Assembly (NCBI GenBank): GCA_900546915.1
Contig: UREY01000012.1
Span: 1-56,514, forward strand
DNA: 56,514 nucleotides
Source: an uncultured Eubacteriales bacterium
GTDB lineage: Bacteria > Bacillota > Clostridia > Oscillospirales > Oscillospiraceae
Direction: 5' to 3'
How positions within the stretch are numbered: position 1 is the stretch's first letter; each line of letters starts with the position of its first letter. The translations under genes were made by a program, and so were the position numbers. Below, piece after piece: positions 23,270 to 32,441 of the stretch. Under the pieces are notes generated by a model, which made no database searches, was not told the origin of the DNA, and saw only the letters and a program-made list of their open reading frames with translations.

Positions 23270-24535
23270 ATGGAACAAGTCGTATGTAAGGGGCAGCTGT
23301 GCTTCAGCACCGGCCCGGAGACCAGGCAATCGATTCCCGACGGCTTCTTAGTCTGTACAGACGGCATTTGCCGGGGCGCTTTTTCCACTTTGCCGGAAGC
23401 GTACCGGGACTTGCCTCTGCTGGACTTCGGAAACCGGCTGATTCTTCCCGGTTTGGTGGATTTGCACCTGCATGCCCCGCAGTTTGCCTACCGGGGACTG
23501 GGCATGGACCTGGAGCTTCTGGACTGGCTGAACACCCACACCTTTCCAGAGGAAGCCAAATACCGGGAGCTTTCCTACGCCGCACCGGCTTACCGCCAAT
23601 TCGTCCAGACGCTGCAGTCCAGCTTCACCACCCGCGCCGTCATGTTCGCCACGGCCCACACGCCCGCCACCGAATATCTCATGGACCTGCTGGAGGAAAG
23701 CGGCCTGGAGACCTACGTGGGCCGGGTCAATATGGATCAAAACTGCCCGGAAAACCTGCGGGAGCCAAGTCCTGCCGCCGCCATAGCGGAAACCCGGCGC
23801 TGGCTGGCCGATGTGGACGGCCGCTACCGCCGCACCAGGCCCATTCTCACGCCTCGCTTCGTCCCCTCCTGCTCCGAAGCGCTTCTTTCCGGCCTGGGAG
23901 AACTGGCCCGTCAGACCGGCCTGCCGGTGCAAAGCCACCTATCGGAAAACCTGGGAGAAATTGCCCTGGTGAAGCAGCAGTACCCCGATGCATCGTGTTA
24001 CGCTCAGGTCTATGAGCGCTTCGGTCTCCTGGACACCGGTTGCATCCTGGCGCACTGCGTCCACTCCGGACCGGAGGAGCTTTCCATTTTGAAGCAGCGG
24101 GGCGTATACATCGCCTACAGTCCGGAATCCAACATGAATCTCGCATCCGGCGCAGCGCCTGTCAGCCGGTACCTGAAGCAGGGGCTGCGAGTCGGCCTGG
24201 CCTCGGACCTGGCCGGCGGCAGCAGCTTAAACCTGTTTCAGGCCATGGCTCACGCCGTGCAGGCCAGCAAGCTTCGTTGGCGGCTTTTGGATCAGCAGAC
24301 GCCCCCTCTCACCTTTGACCAGGCATTTTACCTGGCTACCCTGGGCGGCGGCCGCTTCTTCGGCTCCGTGGGCACCTTTGCAGACGGATACCAATTTGAC
24401 GCCCTGGTTCTGGACGACAGCCGTTATCCCTCCGTCCTGCCCCTTACCATCGAGCAACGAGTAGAGCGCCTGGCGTATTTGTCTGAGCCAAGCTGTCTGG
24501 TTGCCAAGTTTATTTCCGGAAAAAGAGTGGTCTGA
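23270..24535 (+). CDS. guaD: Guanine deaminase
   Basis: This encodes 421 residues of the amidohydrolase that converts guanine to xanthine and ammonia. Metal-binding motif 1 is LPGLVDLHLHAPQFAYRG (about residues 58-75). The segment MDLELLDWLNTHTFPEEAKY is characteristic of guanine deaminases. Later histidines (VQSHLSE, LAHCVHSG) and an aspartate (GLASDLAGG) complete the metal site and match the family. AAGGAGG precedes the start. The gene has its own promoter and a strong terminator. It supports purine salvage or use of guanine as a nitrogen source. Confidence 0.92.
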   Translation: MEQVVCKGQLCFSTGPETRQSIPDGFLVCTDGICRGAFSTLPEAYRDLPLLDFGNRLILPGLVDLHLHAPQFAYRGLGMDLELLDWLNTHTFPEEAKYRELSYAAPAYRQFVQTLQSSFTTRAVMFATAHTPATEYLMDLLEESGLETYVGRVNMDQNCPENLREPSPAAAIAETRRWLADVDGRYRRTRPILTPRFVPSCSEALLSGLGELARQTGLPVQSHLSENLGEIALVKQQYPDASCYAQVYERFGLLDTGCILAHCVHSGPEELSILKQRGVYIAYSPESNMNLASGAAPVSRYLKQGLRVGLASDLAGGSSLNLFQAMAHAVQASKLRWRLLDQQTPPLTFDQAFYLATLGGGRFFGSVGTFADGYQFDALVLDDSRYPSVLPLTIEQRVERLAYLSEPSCLVAKFISGKRVV

Positions 24536-24548
24536 ATCCCATGCAAAC

Positions 24549-24590
24549 AGCCTCCTGTTGGAGCCGGCGGGCGTTCAACAGGAGGCTTTT
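24549..24590 (+). terminator. Terminator of guaD
   Basis: A perfect 12-bp stem (24549-24560 with 24576-24587) is followed by TTT, 14 bp after the stop codon. Confidence 0.85.
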
Positions 24591-24634
24591 CGCGGCCGTC
24601 CCTCTCCGGCTCCACAGTCCGGATTCCGGCGCGC

Positions 24635-24663
24635 TTGTTATTTTTCGTCAAATATGTTATACT
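24635..24663 (+). promoter_or_regulatory. Promoter of the DUF2156/acetyltransferase operon
   Basis: TTGTTA (24635-24640) and TATACT (24658-24663) are spaced by 17 bp, 35 bp upstream of the start at 24699. Confidence 0.7.
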
Positions 24664-24698
24664 AACTTGAGACCTTATCTCATGTAAGGAGCCTTGGT

Positions 24699-25610
24699 AT
24701 GATTTCATTTAAACGTCTGGACCTCTCCCGCCGGCAAGAGGTTTTTGATTGGTTTAACCAAGCCGGCCGTCTGGGATGCGAGTACTCCTTTGTCAACCTG
24801 TTTCTGTGGGGACGCCAGCACGCCGCCTTCGTAGAGGGGTACCTGGTGGTGTTCTCCCATTTCTTCGGCCATAGCATGTATCTGTTTCCCTCTGGGCACG
24901 GGCCCATGAAGCCCGTCCTGGAGGCGCTGCAGGCCGACGCCCGGGAGCGGGAAATCCCCTTTCGCATGACCAGCATGTCTCTTGCCGACTGCCGGGCGGT
25001 GGAGGAGCTCTACCCCGGACAATTTCAATTTTGCCCGGACCGGGACGGCTTTGACTACCTGTACGAGATTGATCACTTGGCCGACCTAAAGGGAAAGAAA
25101 TACCAGCAAAAGCGCAACCACATCAACCGCTTTCTGGACGCCTGTCCAGACTGGCACACAGAGCCGATCACGCCCTCCCAAATCCCCGCCTGCCAGAACC
25201 TGCTGGACAAGTGGTACCGGACCCGTCTGGAGGCCGACCCGCACCTGAACTACCACCTGGAGCAGCTTGCCATGGACCGGGCCTTTCAGCATTACGAGGC
25301 CCTGGGCCTGGACGGCCTCATACTCTTTGCCGGAGACAAGCCCATTGCCATCACCATGGGCAGCCTGCTGAGTCCGGGAGTATACGACGTACACTTTGAA
25401 AAAGCCCTGGGGGAAATCCCAGGAGACTACGCCATGATCAACCGGGAGTTCGCCCGGTACATCCGGGAAGCATACCCCCAGGTCCAGTATCTGGACCGGG
25501 AAGACGACATGGGACTTCCGGGCCTGCGGAAGGCAAAGGAATCCTACCATCCGGACCGGATGATTGAGCAGTATTGGTGTGTTCTGAAGGAAGAGATCGA
25601 TGCGCCCTGA
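24699..25610 (+). CDS. DUF2156 (LPG synthase C-terminal-like) acyltransferase-fold protein
   Basis: This encodes a 303-residue soluble protein resembling the PF09924 family, the GNAT-like catalytic part of lysyl-phosphatidylglycerol synthases, here without a membrane domain. Supporting patterns are KGKKYQQKRNHINRF (about residue 128), the GDKPIAITMG strand and FEKALGEIPGDYAMINREFA, followed by YLDREDDMGLPGLRKAKESYHP at the C-terminus. Stand-alone members are common in Clostridia and their substrate is unknown. AAGGAG precedes the start. The next gene, another acyltransferase, overlaps its end by 11 bp, so both are translated together. Confidence 0.88.
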   Translation: MISFKRLDLSRRQEVFDWFNQAGRLGCEYSFVNLFLWGRQHAAFVEGYLVVFSHFFGHSMYLFPSGHGPMKPVLEALQADAREREIPFRMTSMSLADCRAVEELYPGQFQFCPDRDGFDYLYEIDHLADLKGKKYQQKRNHINRFLDACPDWHTEPITPSQIPACQNLLDKWYRTRLEADPHLNYHLEQLAMDRAFQHYEALGLDGLILFAGDKPIAITMGSLLSPGVYDVHFEKALGEIPGDYAMINREFARYIREAYPQVQYLDREDDMGLPGLRKAKESYHPDRMIEQYWCVLKEEIDAP

Positions 25611-26385
25611 GTATAGATTTGCCAACCGGTCCGACCTGCCTGCGCTTCGCGCCCTGTGGCAGCAGGCCTTTCACGATTCGGATTCGTTTTTAGACCGTTT
25701 TTTTCATACGGCATTTTCTCCAGCCCGCAGCAGGCTGGCAGCGGTGGACGGCGTGATTGCCGCCGCGCTATACTGGTTTCCCGCCTCCTGCCGGGGCCAA
25801 AGTCTGGCCTATCTCTATGCTGTAGCCACCGCTCCGCCGTTTCAGGGAAAGGGGCTCTGCACCGGTCTGATGGAAAACACCCGAGCCCTGTTGGACGGTC
25901 ACGGCATGGGAGGCATTGTGTTGGTACCCGGCAGCCCGTCTCTGTTTTCGTTTTACGGCCGAATGGGCTATACCCCTTGCTGCCCCCAAGGCCGCATCCA
26001 GGCCCGGGCGGGCGGCCCTGCGCTTCCTTTAAAGCCGGTCAGTCCCCGGCGGTACGGTGAGCTCCGGCCCGCCCTGCTGCCGGCCGGAGGCGTTCTGCAG
26101 GAGGGAATCCCGCTGGAATTTCAGGCGGGACTCTCCCGGCTCTACGCCGGGAAAGACCTAATTTTGTCCGCCTCCATTCAGGCAGACGGAACGCTTTTGG
26201 CTCAGGAGCTACTCTGCCGGGAGCCTGCCGCCGCTGCCCCTCGAATTCTCAAAACCCTCAAGGCCGGAACCGGCGTTTTTCGAATTCCGGATCCCCGTGG
26301 CCGCCCCTTTGCCATGTTCCGCCCCCTGTCCACCTGGCAGGGTCCCCCGCCTACCTATTTCGGCCTGGCCTTTGATGAATTCTGA
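25600..26385 (+). CDS. GNAT family N-acetyltransferase (two-domain)
   Basis: This encodes 261 residues. The N-terminal GNAT domain includes the acetyl-CoA-binding stretch AVATAPPFQGKGLCTGLMEN (about residues 72-91, pattern Q/RxxGxG/A) and the FYGRMGY motif. The C-terminal about 110 residues are a second, less conserved domain as in Eis-like enzymes. The start overlaps the DUF2156 gene by 11 bp. The two genes form an operon, and the pairing suggests acylation of related envelope or small-molecule targets. Substrates cannot be named. Confidence 0.87.
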   Translation: MRPEYRFANRSDLPALRALWQQAFHDSDSFLDRFFHTAFSPARSRLAAVDGVIAAALYWFPASCRGQSLAYLYAVATAPPFQGKGLCTGLMENTRALLDGHGMGGIVLVPGSPSLFSFYGRMGYTPCCPQGRIQARAGGPALPLKPVSPRRYGELRPALLPAGGVLQEGIPLEFQAGLSRLYAGKDLILSASIQADGTLLAQELLCREPAAAAPRILKTLKAGTGVFRIPDPRGRPFAMFRPLSTWQGPPPTYFGLAFDEF

Positions 26386-26438
26386 GTTTCATCTCGTAGG
26401 CAAACTCGGGCTTGTAAGCAATAAGAGGAGAGTCCCAT

Positions 26439-27029
26439 ATGAACACACCTAAAATCGAAACAGAGCGGCTCATATTGAGAAAATTTACAGAAGGCGATAT
26501 CGAATCTCTATTTCAGATTTACAGGGATGAAGAAGTAAATCAATTTCTGCCATGGTTCCCGCTCAAGAGCCTGGATGAAGCACGGTCGTTTTTTGAAACA
26601 CGATATGCAGCGAAGTACGCGCAGCCTCAGGCCTATGCCTATGCCATCTGTCTGAAACAGAACAACGATCCCATCGGCTACATAAACGTAGATATGGAGG
26701 AACATCACGATTTTGGCTACGGCTTAAGAAAAGAGTTTTGGCATCAGGGCATTGTCACGGAAGCCGGAAAAGCCGTTATCACCCAGGTAAAAAAGGACGG
26801 ACTCCCTTACATTACGGCAACCCATGACCGGAACAATCCCCGCAGCGGCGGCGTCATGAGAAACGTCGGTATGAAGTATCAGTACTCCTACGAAGAACAG
26901 TGGCAGCCCAAAGATATACTCGTCGTATTCAGAATGTACCAATTAAATCTGGATGGAGACGAAAAGAGAGTTTACAAAAAGTATTGGGACACATCTTCCG
27001 TCCATTTCGTGGAAACAGATCTTTCATAG
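26439..27029 (+). CDS. GNAT family N-acetyltransferase (RimJ/RimL-like)
   Basis: This encodes 196 residues. It starts MNTPKIETERLILRKFTEGD, the standard opening of RimJ/RimL-type acetyltransferases, followed by PIGYINVDM, FGYGLRKEFWHQGIVTEA (the CoA-binding loop) and the NPRSGGVMRNVGMKYQY segment that ends the fold. AAGAGGAGAG precedes the start. GC content is lower than in the adjacent acetyltransferase gene, so it may have a separate history. The target could be a ribosomal protein, an antibiotic or a small amine. Confidence 0.9.
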   Translation: MNTPKIETERLILRKFTEGDIESLFQIYRDEEVNQFLPWFPLKSLDEARSFFETRYAAKYAQPQAYAYAICLKQNNDPIGYINVDMEEHHDFGYGLRKEFWHQGIVTEAGKAVITQVKKDGLPYITATHDRNNPRSGGVMRNVGMKYQYSYEEQWQPKDILVVFRMYQLNLDGDEKRVYKKYWDTSSVHFVETDLS

Positions 27030-27051
27030 CCCTTTTCCACCAAGCAACAAG

Positions 27052-27130
27052 GCAAAACCGGTGCAGCCGGTCTGGGTAAGATGGACGGCACCGCTCAGGC
27101 ACCGCCGTTGGCCAGGCCGCCTGGTTTTGC
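27052..27130 (+). terminator. Possible terminator between the acetyltransferase gene and radC
   Basis: GCAAAACC (27052-27059) pairs with GGTTTTGC (27123-27130) around a GC-rich 63-nt interior that can itself fold. It lies between convergent genes. The long interior and lack of a clean T tract make it uncertain. Confidence 0.35.
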
Positions 27131-27214
27131 GTATGGACAGACCAGGCAGGAAGACCGAACGAAGCCTGCCGGCTCGCTCCCATTTCCCGAAACGCTTCTC
27201 ATATTGCAGCTGTC

Positions 27215-27922
27215 CTAAAACAGCTGAGGCGCCGCGGCAGATTCCACCGGCCGGAAGACTCCGGAGGCGGCCATGGATACAAAATCCTCATCCGACACAA
27301 TGATATGATCGGCCAGAATAATGCCCACGGCATCCAGCGCCACACTGAGCCGTTCTGTAGCGGCAATGTCCGCCTGAGAAGGCAACGCAATGCCGCTGGG
27401 GTGATTGTGGGCCAGCACCACCGAGGTGGCATTGGCCGACAGGGCAAACTCCACGATCTTTCGAATGGGAACTCCTGCGGCGTTGACGCTGCCCTGGCCC
27501 AAAATTCTACAGGCCAGGGGTTTGCACTTGGCGTCCAGGCACAGAGCGCACACTGCCTCATCCCGAAGCCCGAAAAAACGAGGCGTCAGGTACGCGCCGC
27601 AGCGCTCCACCGTATTCAGCGGCTGCCCGACGCTGGCGCGGCAAATCATGTAATACCGGCTGACGGCGGTAATGAGCTGGAGCAGTGTAGCAGCATTCTC
27701 TCCAATCCCGGGTACCTGCCCCAACGTTGAAGCCGGGGCCTCCAGCACACCGGCCAGAGAACCAAACTGGTCCAGCAGACGGTGTGCCAGGGGGTTGGTA
27801 TCCCTGCGGGGAATGGCGTAAAACAAAAGCAGCTCCAGGACCTGGATCTCGTCAAAGTTATCCAGCCCTTCCTGTAAAAACCGGCGCTTCAGCCGCTCTC
27901 GATGTCCTTCATGCACCGACAT
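27215..27922 (-). CDS. radC: RadC family JAB-domain protein
   Basis: This encodes 235 residues. An N-terminal helix-hairpin-helix region (LGQVPGIGENAATLL, about residues 67-81) precedes the JAB/MPN metal-binding domain with the motif LAHNHPSGIALPSQADI (H-x-H ... S ... D). The family was named for a supposed role in DNA repair that later work did not confirm, and its true substrate remains open. The start at 27922 has GGGAGGTG at proper distance. The in-frame ATG 60 bp upstream has none. It is divergent from the histidine-kinase-like gene. Confidence 0.93.
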   Translation of the reverse strand: MSVHEGHRERLKRRFLQEGLDNFDEIQVLELLLFYAIPRRDTNPLAHRLLDQFGSLAGVLEAPASTLGQVPGIGENAATLLQLITAVSRYYMICRASVGQPLNTVERCGAYLTPRFFGLRDEAVCALCLDAKCKPLACRILGQGSVNAAGVPIRKIVEFALSANATSVVLAHNHPSGIALPSQADIAATERLSVALDAVGIILADHIIVSDEDFVSMAASGVFRPVESAAAPQLF

Positions 27923-28079
27923 AGGGCACCTCCCTTGGAAAATTTGGAAAAGACTTGCTATTTTCGGCAAAATTCGATACAATTAGTCCAGATTGTCCAC
28001 AGATGCATGCTGGAAGGATTTCTCTGGGTGCGGAGTTAAAAACTGCGCATGCTAAGGTCAGCAAAATGGGAGGGTCAGC

Positions 28080-29168
28080 ATGGAACAACAACAAAATTGG
28101 ACGCAGCTGCTGGAGCTGCTGGAGCGGCCTGCGTTTACTGTGGAACAGGGCCGGGTATCCTGGGCCAACCGGGAGGCCCTGGCCAGGCTGGTATCCACAG
28201 GCCAGGAGATCCACGCCCTTCTTCAAACCGGCGCCGAGGAATACGCCCACCTGGGCAGCGGAAGCCTCTGCCTCTCCCTGCAAATCGCAGACACCCAGCA
28301 GGGGGCCGCCGTACGGCGGCTGGCCGAAGGCGTAGACCTGTTCCTTCTGGACCAGGAAGCCGACCTGGCAGGACTCAAACAGCTGGCTCTGGCTGCCCGG
28401 CAGCTCCGGGAGCCCCTGGGCAACACCATGATCGCAGCGGACCGCCTGTTTCCGGAGCTGGAGCTGACGGAAGCCCCCGGCCTGCAGGAGCAGATGGCCC
28501 GGATGAATCAGGGCTTGTTTCAGCTCCTACGAATCATCAACAACATGGCCGATGCAGAACAGTACCTGGCAGGCGCTCTTCCCAACCGGGAAACCACTGC
28601 CCTGGGCGGTTTCTTTGGGGAAATCCTGGAAAAGGCGGCCGCCCTGGGAGAAAAAGCCGGCGTGCAGCTGATATACACGCCGCCTGTTCGGGAAGGGATG
28701 GGTAACATCGACCGTCAAAAGGTGGAACGGGCAGTTTACAATCTGCTGTCCAACGCCCTGCGCTTTACGCCGAAAGGCGGCCTGATCCGGGTGAGCCTGA
28801 CCTTGGACCGGGAGCGGGCCGTGCTCCGGGTGCAGGACAACGGGGACGGCTTGCACCGGCAAATCCAACGGGACCTGTTCAACCGGTACCGTCGGAGTCC
28901 TGCCGTCGAGGACGGGCGCTTTGGCCTGGGACTGGGCCTGCTGCTGGTGCGGCAGACCGCCGCTTTGCACGGCGGCTGTCTTTTGATCAGCGAGGTCCCG
29001 GAGGGCGGAACCGTTGCCGCGCTGTTTCTGCAGCGGAATCTGCCGGCAAGCAGCGACCTTTGCTCTCCCCTGACTGCAGTGGACTACGCCGGCTGCCGGG
29101 ATCACGGCCTGGTGGAGCTCTCTCGGGAACTGCCTGCCCAGCTGTACGAGGTCCGGAACATCAACTAA
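28080..29168 (+). CDS. Histidine-kinase-like protein lacking the phospho-acceptor histidine
   Basis: This encodes 362 residues without membrane segments. The N-terminal ~100 residues resemble a PAS-like sensor (FTVEQGRVSWANREAL). The helical dimerisation segment reads ARQLREPLGNTM where SHELRTPL would normally stand, so arginine replaces the phosphorylated histidine. The ATPase domain is well preserved, with the N-box ERAVYNLLSNALRFTP, G1 VQDNGDGL and G2 FGLGLGLLLVRQ. No response regulator is adjacent. GGGAGGG precedes the start. It may be a pseudokinase or a soluble partner of another kinase. It is unrelated to the SpoIIAB/RsbW kinases because of the HisKA-like helix. Confidence 0.82.
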   Translation: MEQQQNWTQLLELLERPAFTVEQGRVSWANREALARLVSTGQEIHALLQTGAEEYAHLGSGSLCLSLQIADTQQGAAVRRLAEGVDLFLLDQEADLAGLKQLALAARQLREPLGNTMIAADRLFPELELTEAPGLQEQMARMNQGLFQLLRIINNMADAEQYLAGALPNRETTALGGFFGEILEKAAALGEKAGVQLIYTPPVREGMGNIDRQKVERAVYNLLSNALRFTPKGGLIRVSLTLDRERAVLRVQDNGDGLHRQIQRDLFNRYRRSPAVEDGRFGLGLGLLLVRQTAALHGGCLLISEVPEGGTVAALFLQRNLPASSDLCSPLTAVDYAGCRDHGLVELSRELPAQLYEVRNIN

Positions 29169-29180
29169 ATTGGAGCGGGG

Positions 29181-29216
29181 GACCGCTGCGCCGACGCGCA
29201 GCGGTTCCTCTTTTTT
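29181..29216 (+). terminator. Terminator overlapping the uvrA stop codon
   Basis: An 8-bp GC stem (29183-29190 with 29197-29204) is followed by CCTCTTTTTT. The T tract runs into the last bases of the convergent uvrA gene (stop codon 29215-29217), an economical shared boundary. Confidence 0.75.
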
Positions 29217-32064
29217 ATGGGGCGGGGTGTGCTTCCGCCGAAGCCAGCACCGGCTTCAAATACTGTCCCGTGTAGCTGGCCGGATTTCGGCTGACCTCCT
29301 CCGGCGTCCCCTGTGCCACGATGGTTCCGCCTCCGTCGCCGCCCTCGGGCCCCAGATCGATGACATAATCCGCCGTCTTAATGACATCCAGATTGTGCTC
29401 AATGACCACCACCGTGTTGCCTGCGTCCACCAAAAGCTGAAGGACGTCAATGAGCCGGTGTACGTCTGCCGTGTGCAGGCCGGTGGTGGGCTCGTCCAGG
29501 ATATAAATGGTGGAGCCGGTAGACCGCCGGGACAGCTCCGTAGCAAGCTTGACCCGCTGGGCCTCTCCGCCGGATAAGGTGGTGGAGGACTGTCCCAGCC
29601 GGATATATCCCAGGCCCACCTCCACCAGAGTCTGGGCCTTCCGGCGAATCCTAGGCAGATTTTCAAAGAACTCCACCGCCTCCTCGGCCGTCATGTCCAG
29701 GACGTCGGAAATATTTTTCCCCTTGTACTGTACCTCCAGGGTCTCCCGGTTGTACCGCTTGCCGTGGCAGACCTCGCATGGAACGTACACATCAGGGAGA
29801 AAATGCATTTCAATTTTGACCAATCCGTCTCCACAACAGGCCTCGCAGCGGCCGCCTTTGACGTTGAAGGAGAAGCGGCCCGGGCCATAGCCCCGCATCT
29901 TGGCATCTGCAGTGGACGCAAACAGGTCTCGAATGTCGTTGAACAAACCGGTATAAGTGGCGGGATTGGACCGGGGCGTCCGGCCGATGGGGCTTTGGTC
30001 AATGGCAATCACCTTATCCAAGTATTCCAGGCCCTCTACACAATCATGGGCGCCGGGGCGGGTCCGGGCATGGTTCAGCTTTGCCGCCAGGGTTTTATAA
30101 AGCACCTCATTCACCAAGCTGGACTTTCCGGAGCCGGAGACGCCGGTAACACAGGTAAAGGTCCCCAGCGGAATGGGCACGTCGATGCTCTGCAAATTAT
30201 TTTCCCTGGCTCCCCGCACCGTCAGAAACTTTCCACTGCCGGTCCGGCGGCGGGCCGGGACGGGTATTTTTTTGACCCCGGACAAGTACTGGCCGGTGAC
30301 GGAACGGGGGCAGGCCATGATATCCTCCAGGGTCCCCGCCGCCACGATTTCACCCCCGTGCACGCCGGCCCCGGGGCCTACATCCACGATAAAATCCGCC
30401 GCCCGCATGGTATCCTCGTCGTGCTCCACCACCACCAGGGTATTTCCCAAATCCCGCAGATGCTTTAACGTCTCCAGAAGCTTTCCGTTGTCCCGCTGAT
30501 GTAGGCCAATGGAAGGTTCATCCAGAATATACAGAACTCCCATGAGAGACGAGCCGATCTGTGTCGCCAGACGAATCCGCTGGCTCTCGCCGCCGGAGAG
30601 AGTCCCGGCGCTGCGGCTGAGCGTGAGATACTGCAACCCCACATCCCGCAGGAAACAGAGCCTGGCCCGGATTTCCTTGAGAATCGGCGCGGCAATGGCC
30701 GCCTGATTCCCGTCCAACTGAAGATGCTCCACAAAATGAAGGGCCTGGAGCACCGTCAGGCGGCAGAATTCCGCCAGACCCAGACCGCCCACCGTCACGG
30801 CTCTGGCTACATCGGACAGCCGGTCGCCATGACACCGGGGGCAAGGGGAGGTGGCCATACATTCCTCCAGCTCCTTGCGCATGGCGTCCGAGGGAGTCTC
30901 CCGGTAACGGCGCTCCAGATTGGGAATGATTCCCTCAAAGGGCTGCTCCAAAACGCCCATGCCGGTCCCCCGGTTGTAAGTCATTTTCAGTTTTTCTCCC
31001 TTGGTGCCGTACAAAATCACGTCCTTGGCCGCCTGGGACAGGGAGGCAAAGGGCTCCGTCAGGGAGAAGTGGTATTTCTGGGCCAACGCGTCAAAATACA
31101 TGCGGAAAATGGAATCCGTACGCACGCTGTTCCAGCCGGAGACCTGAATGGCGCCCTCCAAAATAGATTTTGAGGGATCCGGAATCACCAACGCCGGGTC
31201 CGCCTTGAGCCGGAAGCCCAAGCCGGTGCATTCCGGACAGGCGCCGTAGGGCGTATTATAGGAAAACATCCGGGGCTCCAGCTCCGACAGGCTGATGCCG
31301 CAGTCGGGGCAGGCGTAATTCTGGGAAAAATCCAGGTCCCGGTTCTCCCCCGGCAGATGAATGACCACCAGACCTCCGGCGTGGGCGCAGGCAGTCTCCA
31401 GGGAGTCCGCCAGACGGCGGCGGAGGTCCGGACGGAGCACCAGCCGGTCCACCACCAGCTCAACGGTGTGCTTCTTATTCTTCTCCATGGGGATCTCTTC
31501 GTTGAGATCGTACAGCAAGCCATCCACCCGAACCCGGGCAAAGCCGCTTTTCCGGGCATCCTCCAGCACCTTCCGGTGCTCGCCCTTTTTTCCCCGGACA
31601 GTCGGAGCGAGAATCAGGAACCTGGTTCCCTCCTCCAGGCTCATCACCTGGTCCACAATCTGATCGATGGTCTGCCGGCGGATTTCCTTGCCGCATTTGG
31701 GGCAGTGGGGCACGCCGGTCCGGGCCCAGAGCAGGCGGAGATAGTCATAGATCTCCGTCACCGTGCCCACAGTGGAGCGGGGATTTTTCGAGGTCGTCTT
31801 CTGATCAATGGAAATAGCGGGAGACAGGCCGTCAATGGAATCCACATCCGGTTTATCCATCTGGCCCAGAAACTGCCGGGCATACGATGAGAGGGACTCT
31901 ACATACCGCCGCTGTCCCTCTGCGTAAATGGTATCAAAGGCCAGAGAGGATTTGCCCGAGCCGGACAGACCGGTAAATACCACCAGCTTGTCCCGGGGAA
32001 TGGTCAAATCCACGTTTTTCAGATTGTTTTCTCTGGCCCCGTGAATCACGAGTTGGTCATTCAT
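29215..32064 (-). CDS. uvrA: Excinuclease ABC subunit A
   Basis: This encodes 949 residues, normal length for UvrA, the damage-recognition ATPase of nucleotide excision repair. Two ABC ATPase modules are present: Walker [11 protein letters not shown] near residue 31 and [10 protein letters not shown] near 640, each with an LSGGE signature. Zinc-binding cysteine pairs are present ([16 protein letters not shown] with CPECTG, and CEACCGDG with CEVCHGKRY). Two terminal DEPT Walker B motifs complete it. GAGGT lies 6 nt upstream of the start. It is a single gene here, without uvrB. Its promoter carries a palindrome of SOS type. Confidence 0.98.
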   Translation of the reverse strand: MNDQLVIHGARENNLKNVDLTIPRDKLVVFTGLSGSGKSSLAFDTIYAEGQRRYVESLSSYARQFLGQMDKPDVDSIDGLSPAISIDQKTTSKNPRSTVGTVTEIYDYLRLLWARTGVPHCPKCGKEIRRQTIDQIVDQVMSLEEGTRFLILAPTVRGKKGEHRKVLEDARKSGFARVRVDGLLYDLNEEIPMEKNKKHTVELVVDRLVLRPDLRRRLADSLETACAHAGGLVVIHLPGENRDLDFSQNYACPDCGISLSELEPRMFSYNTPYGACPECTGLGFRLKADPALVIPDPSKSILEGAIQVSGWNSVRTDSIFRMYFDALAQKYHFSLTEPFASLSQAAKDVILYGTKGEKLKMTYNRGTGMGVLEQPFEGIIPNLERRYRETPSDAMRKELEECMATSPCPRCHGDRLSDVARAVTVGGLGLAEFCRLTVLQALHFVEHLQLDGNQAAIAAPILKEIRARLCFLRDVGLQYLTLSRSAGTLSGGESQRIRLATQIGSSLMGVLYILDEPSIGLHQRDNGKLLETLKHLRDLGNTLVVVEHDEDTMRAADFIVDVGPGAGVHGGEIVAAGTLEDIMACPRSVTGQYLSGVKKIPVPARRRTGSGKFLTVRGARENNLQSIDVPIPLGTFTCVTGVSGSGKSSLVNEVLYKTLAAKLNHARTRPGAHDCVEGLEYLDKVIAIDQSPIGRTPRSNPATYTGLFNDIRDLFASTADAKMRGYGPGRFSFNVKGGRCEACCGDGLVKIEMHFLPDVYVPCEVCHGKRYNRETLEVQYKGKNISDVLDMTAEEAVEFFENLPRIRRKAQTLVEVGLGYIRLGQSSTTLSGGEAQRVKLATELSRRSTGSTIYILDEPTTGLHTADVHRLIDVLQLLVDAGNTVVVIEHNLDVIKTADYVIDLGPEGGDGGGTIVAQGTPEEVSRNPASYTGQYLKPVLASAEAHPAP

Positions 32065-32079
32065 TCGGTAACCTCACAC

Positions 32080-32131
32080 AGAACTAGAAAATTTGTTCTA
32101 TAATTGTAGCACATGAGAAAGAAAAATGCAA
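32080..32131 (-). promoter_or_regulatory. Promoter of uvrA with a palindromic operator
   Basis: On the minus strand TTGCAT (32126-32131) and TACAAT (32103-32108) are 17 bp apart. Directly downstream, 32080-32099 form the inverted repeat AGAAC-N10-GTTCT, covering the transcription start. GAAC/GTTC half-sites are those of Gram-positive LexA, but LexA sites usually have four bases between them, not ten. It is probably a repressor site, with LexA only a candidate. Confidence 0.6.
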
Positions 32132-32364
32132 CAAGAAAATACTTTCTCTACTCTCTCCCGGCATCCGGCTGGATCATCTTTGCAACCCGACCGGACGTGA
32201 TACCGGTATCATACCACAATTTTTGTATTTCTACAACAAAATACGCTTTTTTTGCAAATATCAAGGTAAATTTTACCCATCACCGGATCATTCGTCTGCC
32301 TCTCCGGGCGCGGCGGCCAAAGCTTTTCGCCCCCTGCCTTCCAGGCCGCAGGCAGACGGAACGC
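32132..32364. other. Gene-free interval between uvrA and mscS promoters
   Basis: The divergent interval 32065-32441 contains the uvrA promoter and operator at one side and the mscS promoter at the other. The middle is AT-rich up to about 32290, then GC-rich. I see no gene or strong hairpin in it. Confidence 0.4.
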
Positions 32365-32393
32365 TTGCAAAACCAAAGCGTATCCCGTATAAT
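32365..32393 (+). promoter_or_regulatory. Promoter of mscS
   Basis: TTGCAA (32365-32370) and a perfect TATAAT (32388-32393) are separated by 17 bp, 48 bp upstream of the start at 32442. Confidence 0.75.
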
Positions 32394-32441
32394 ACAGGCA
32401 GATAAAAATTTCTTATATTTTTTCAAAGATGGAGGCTAAGC

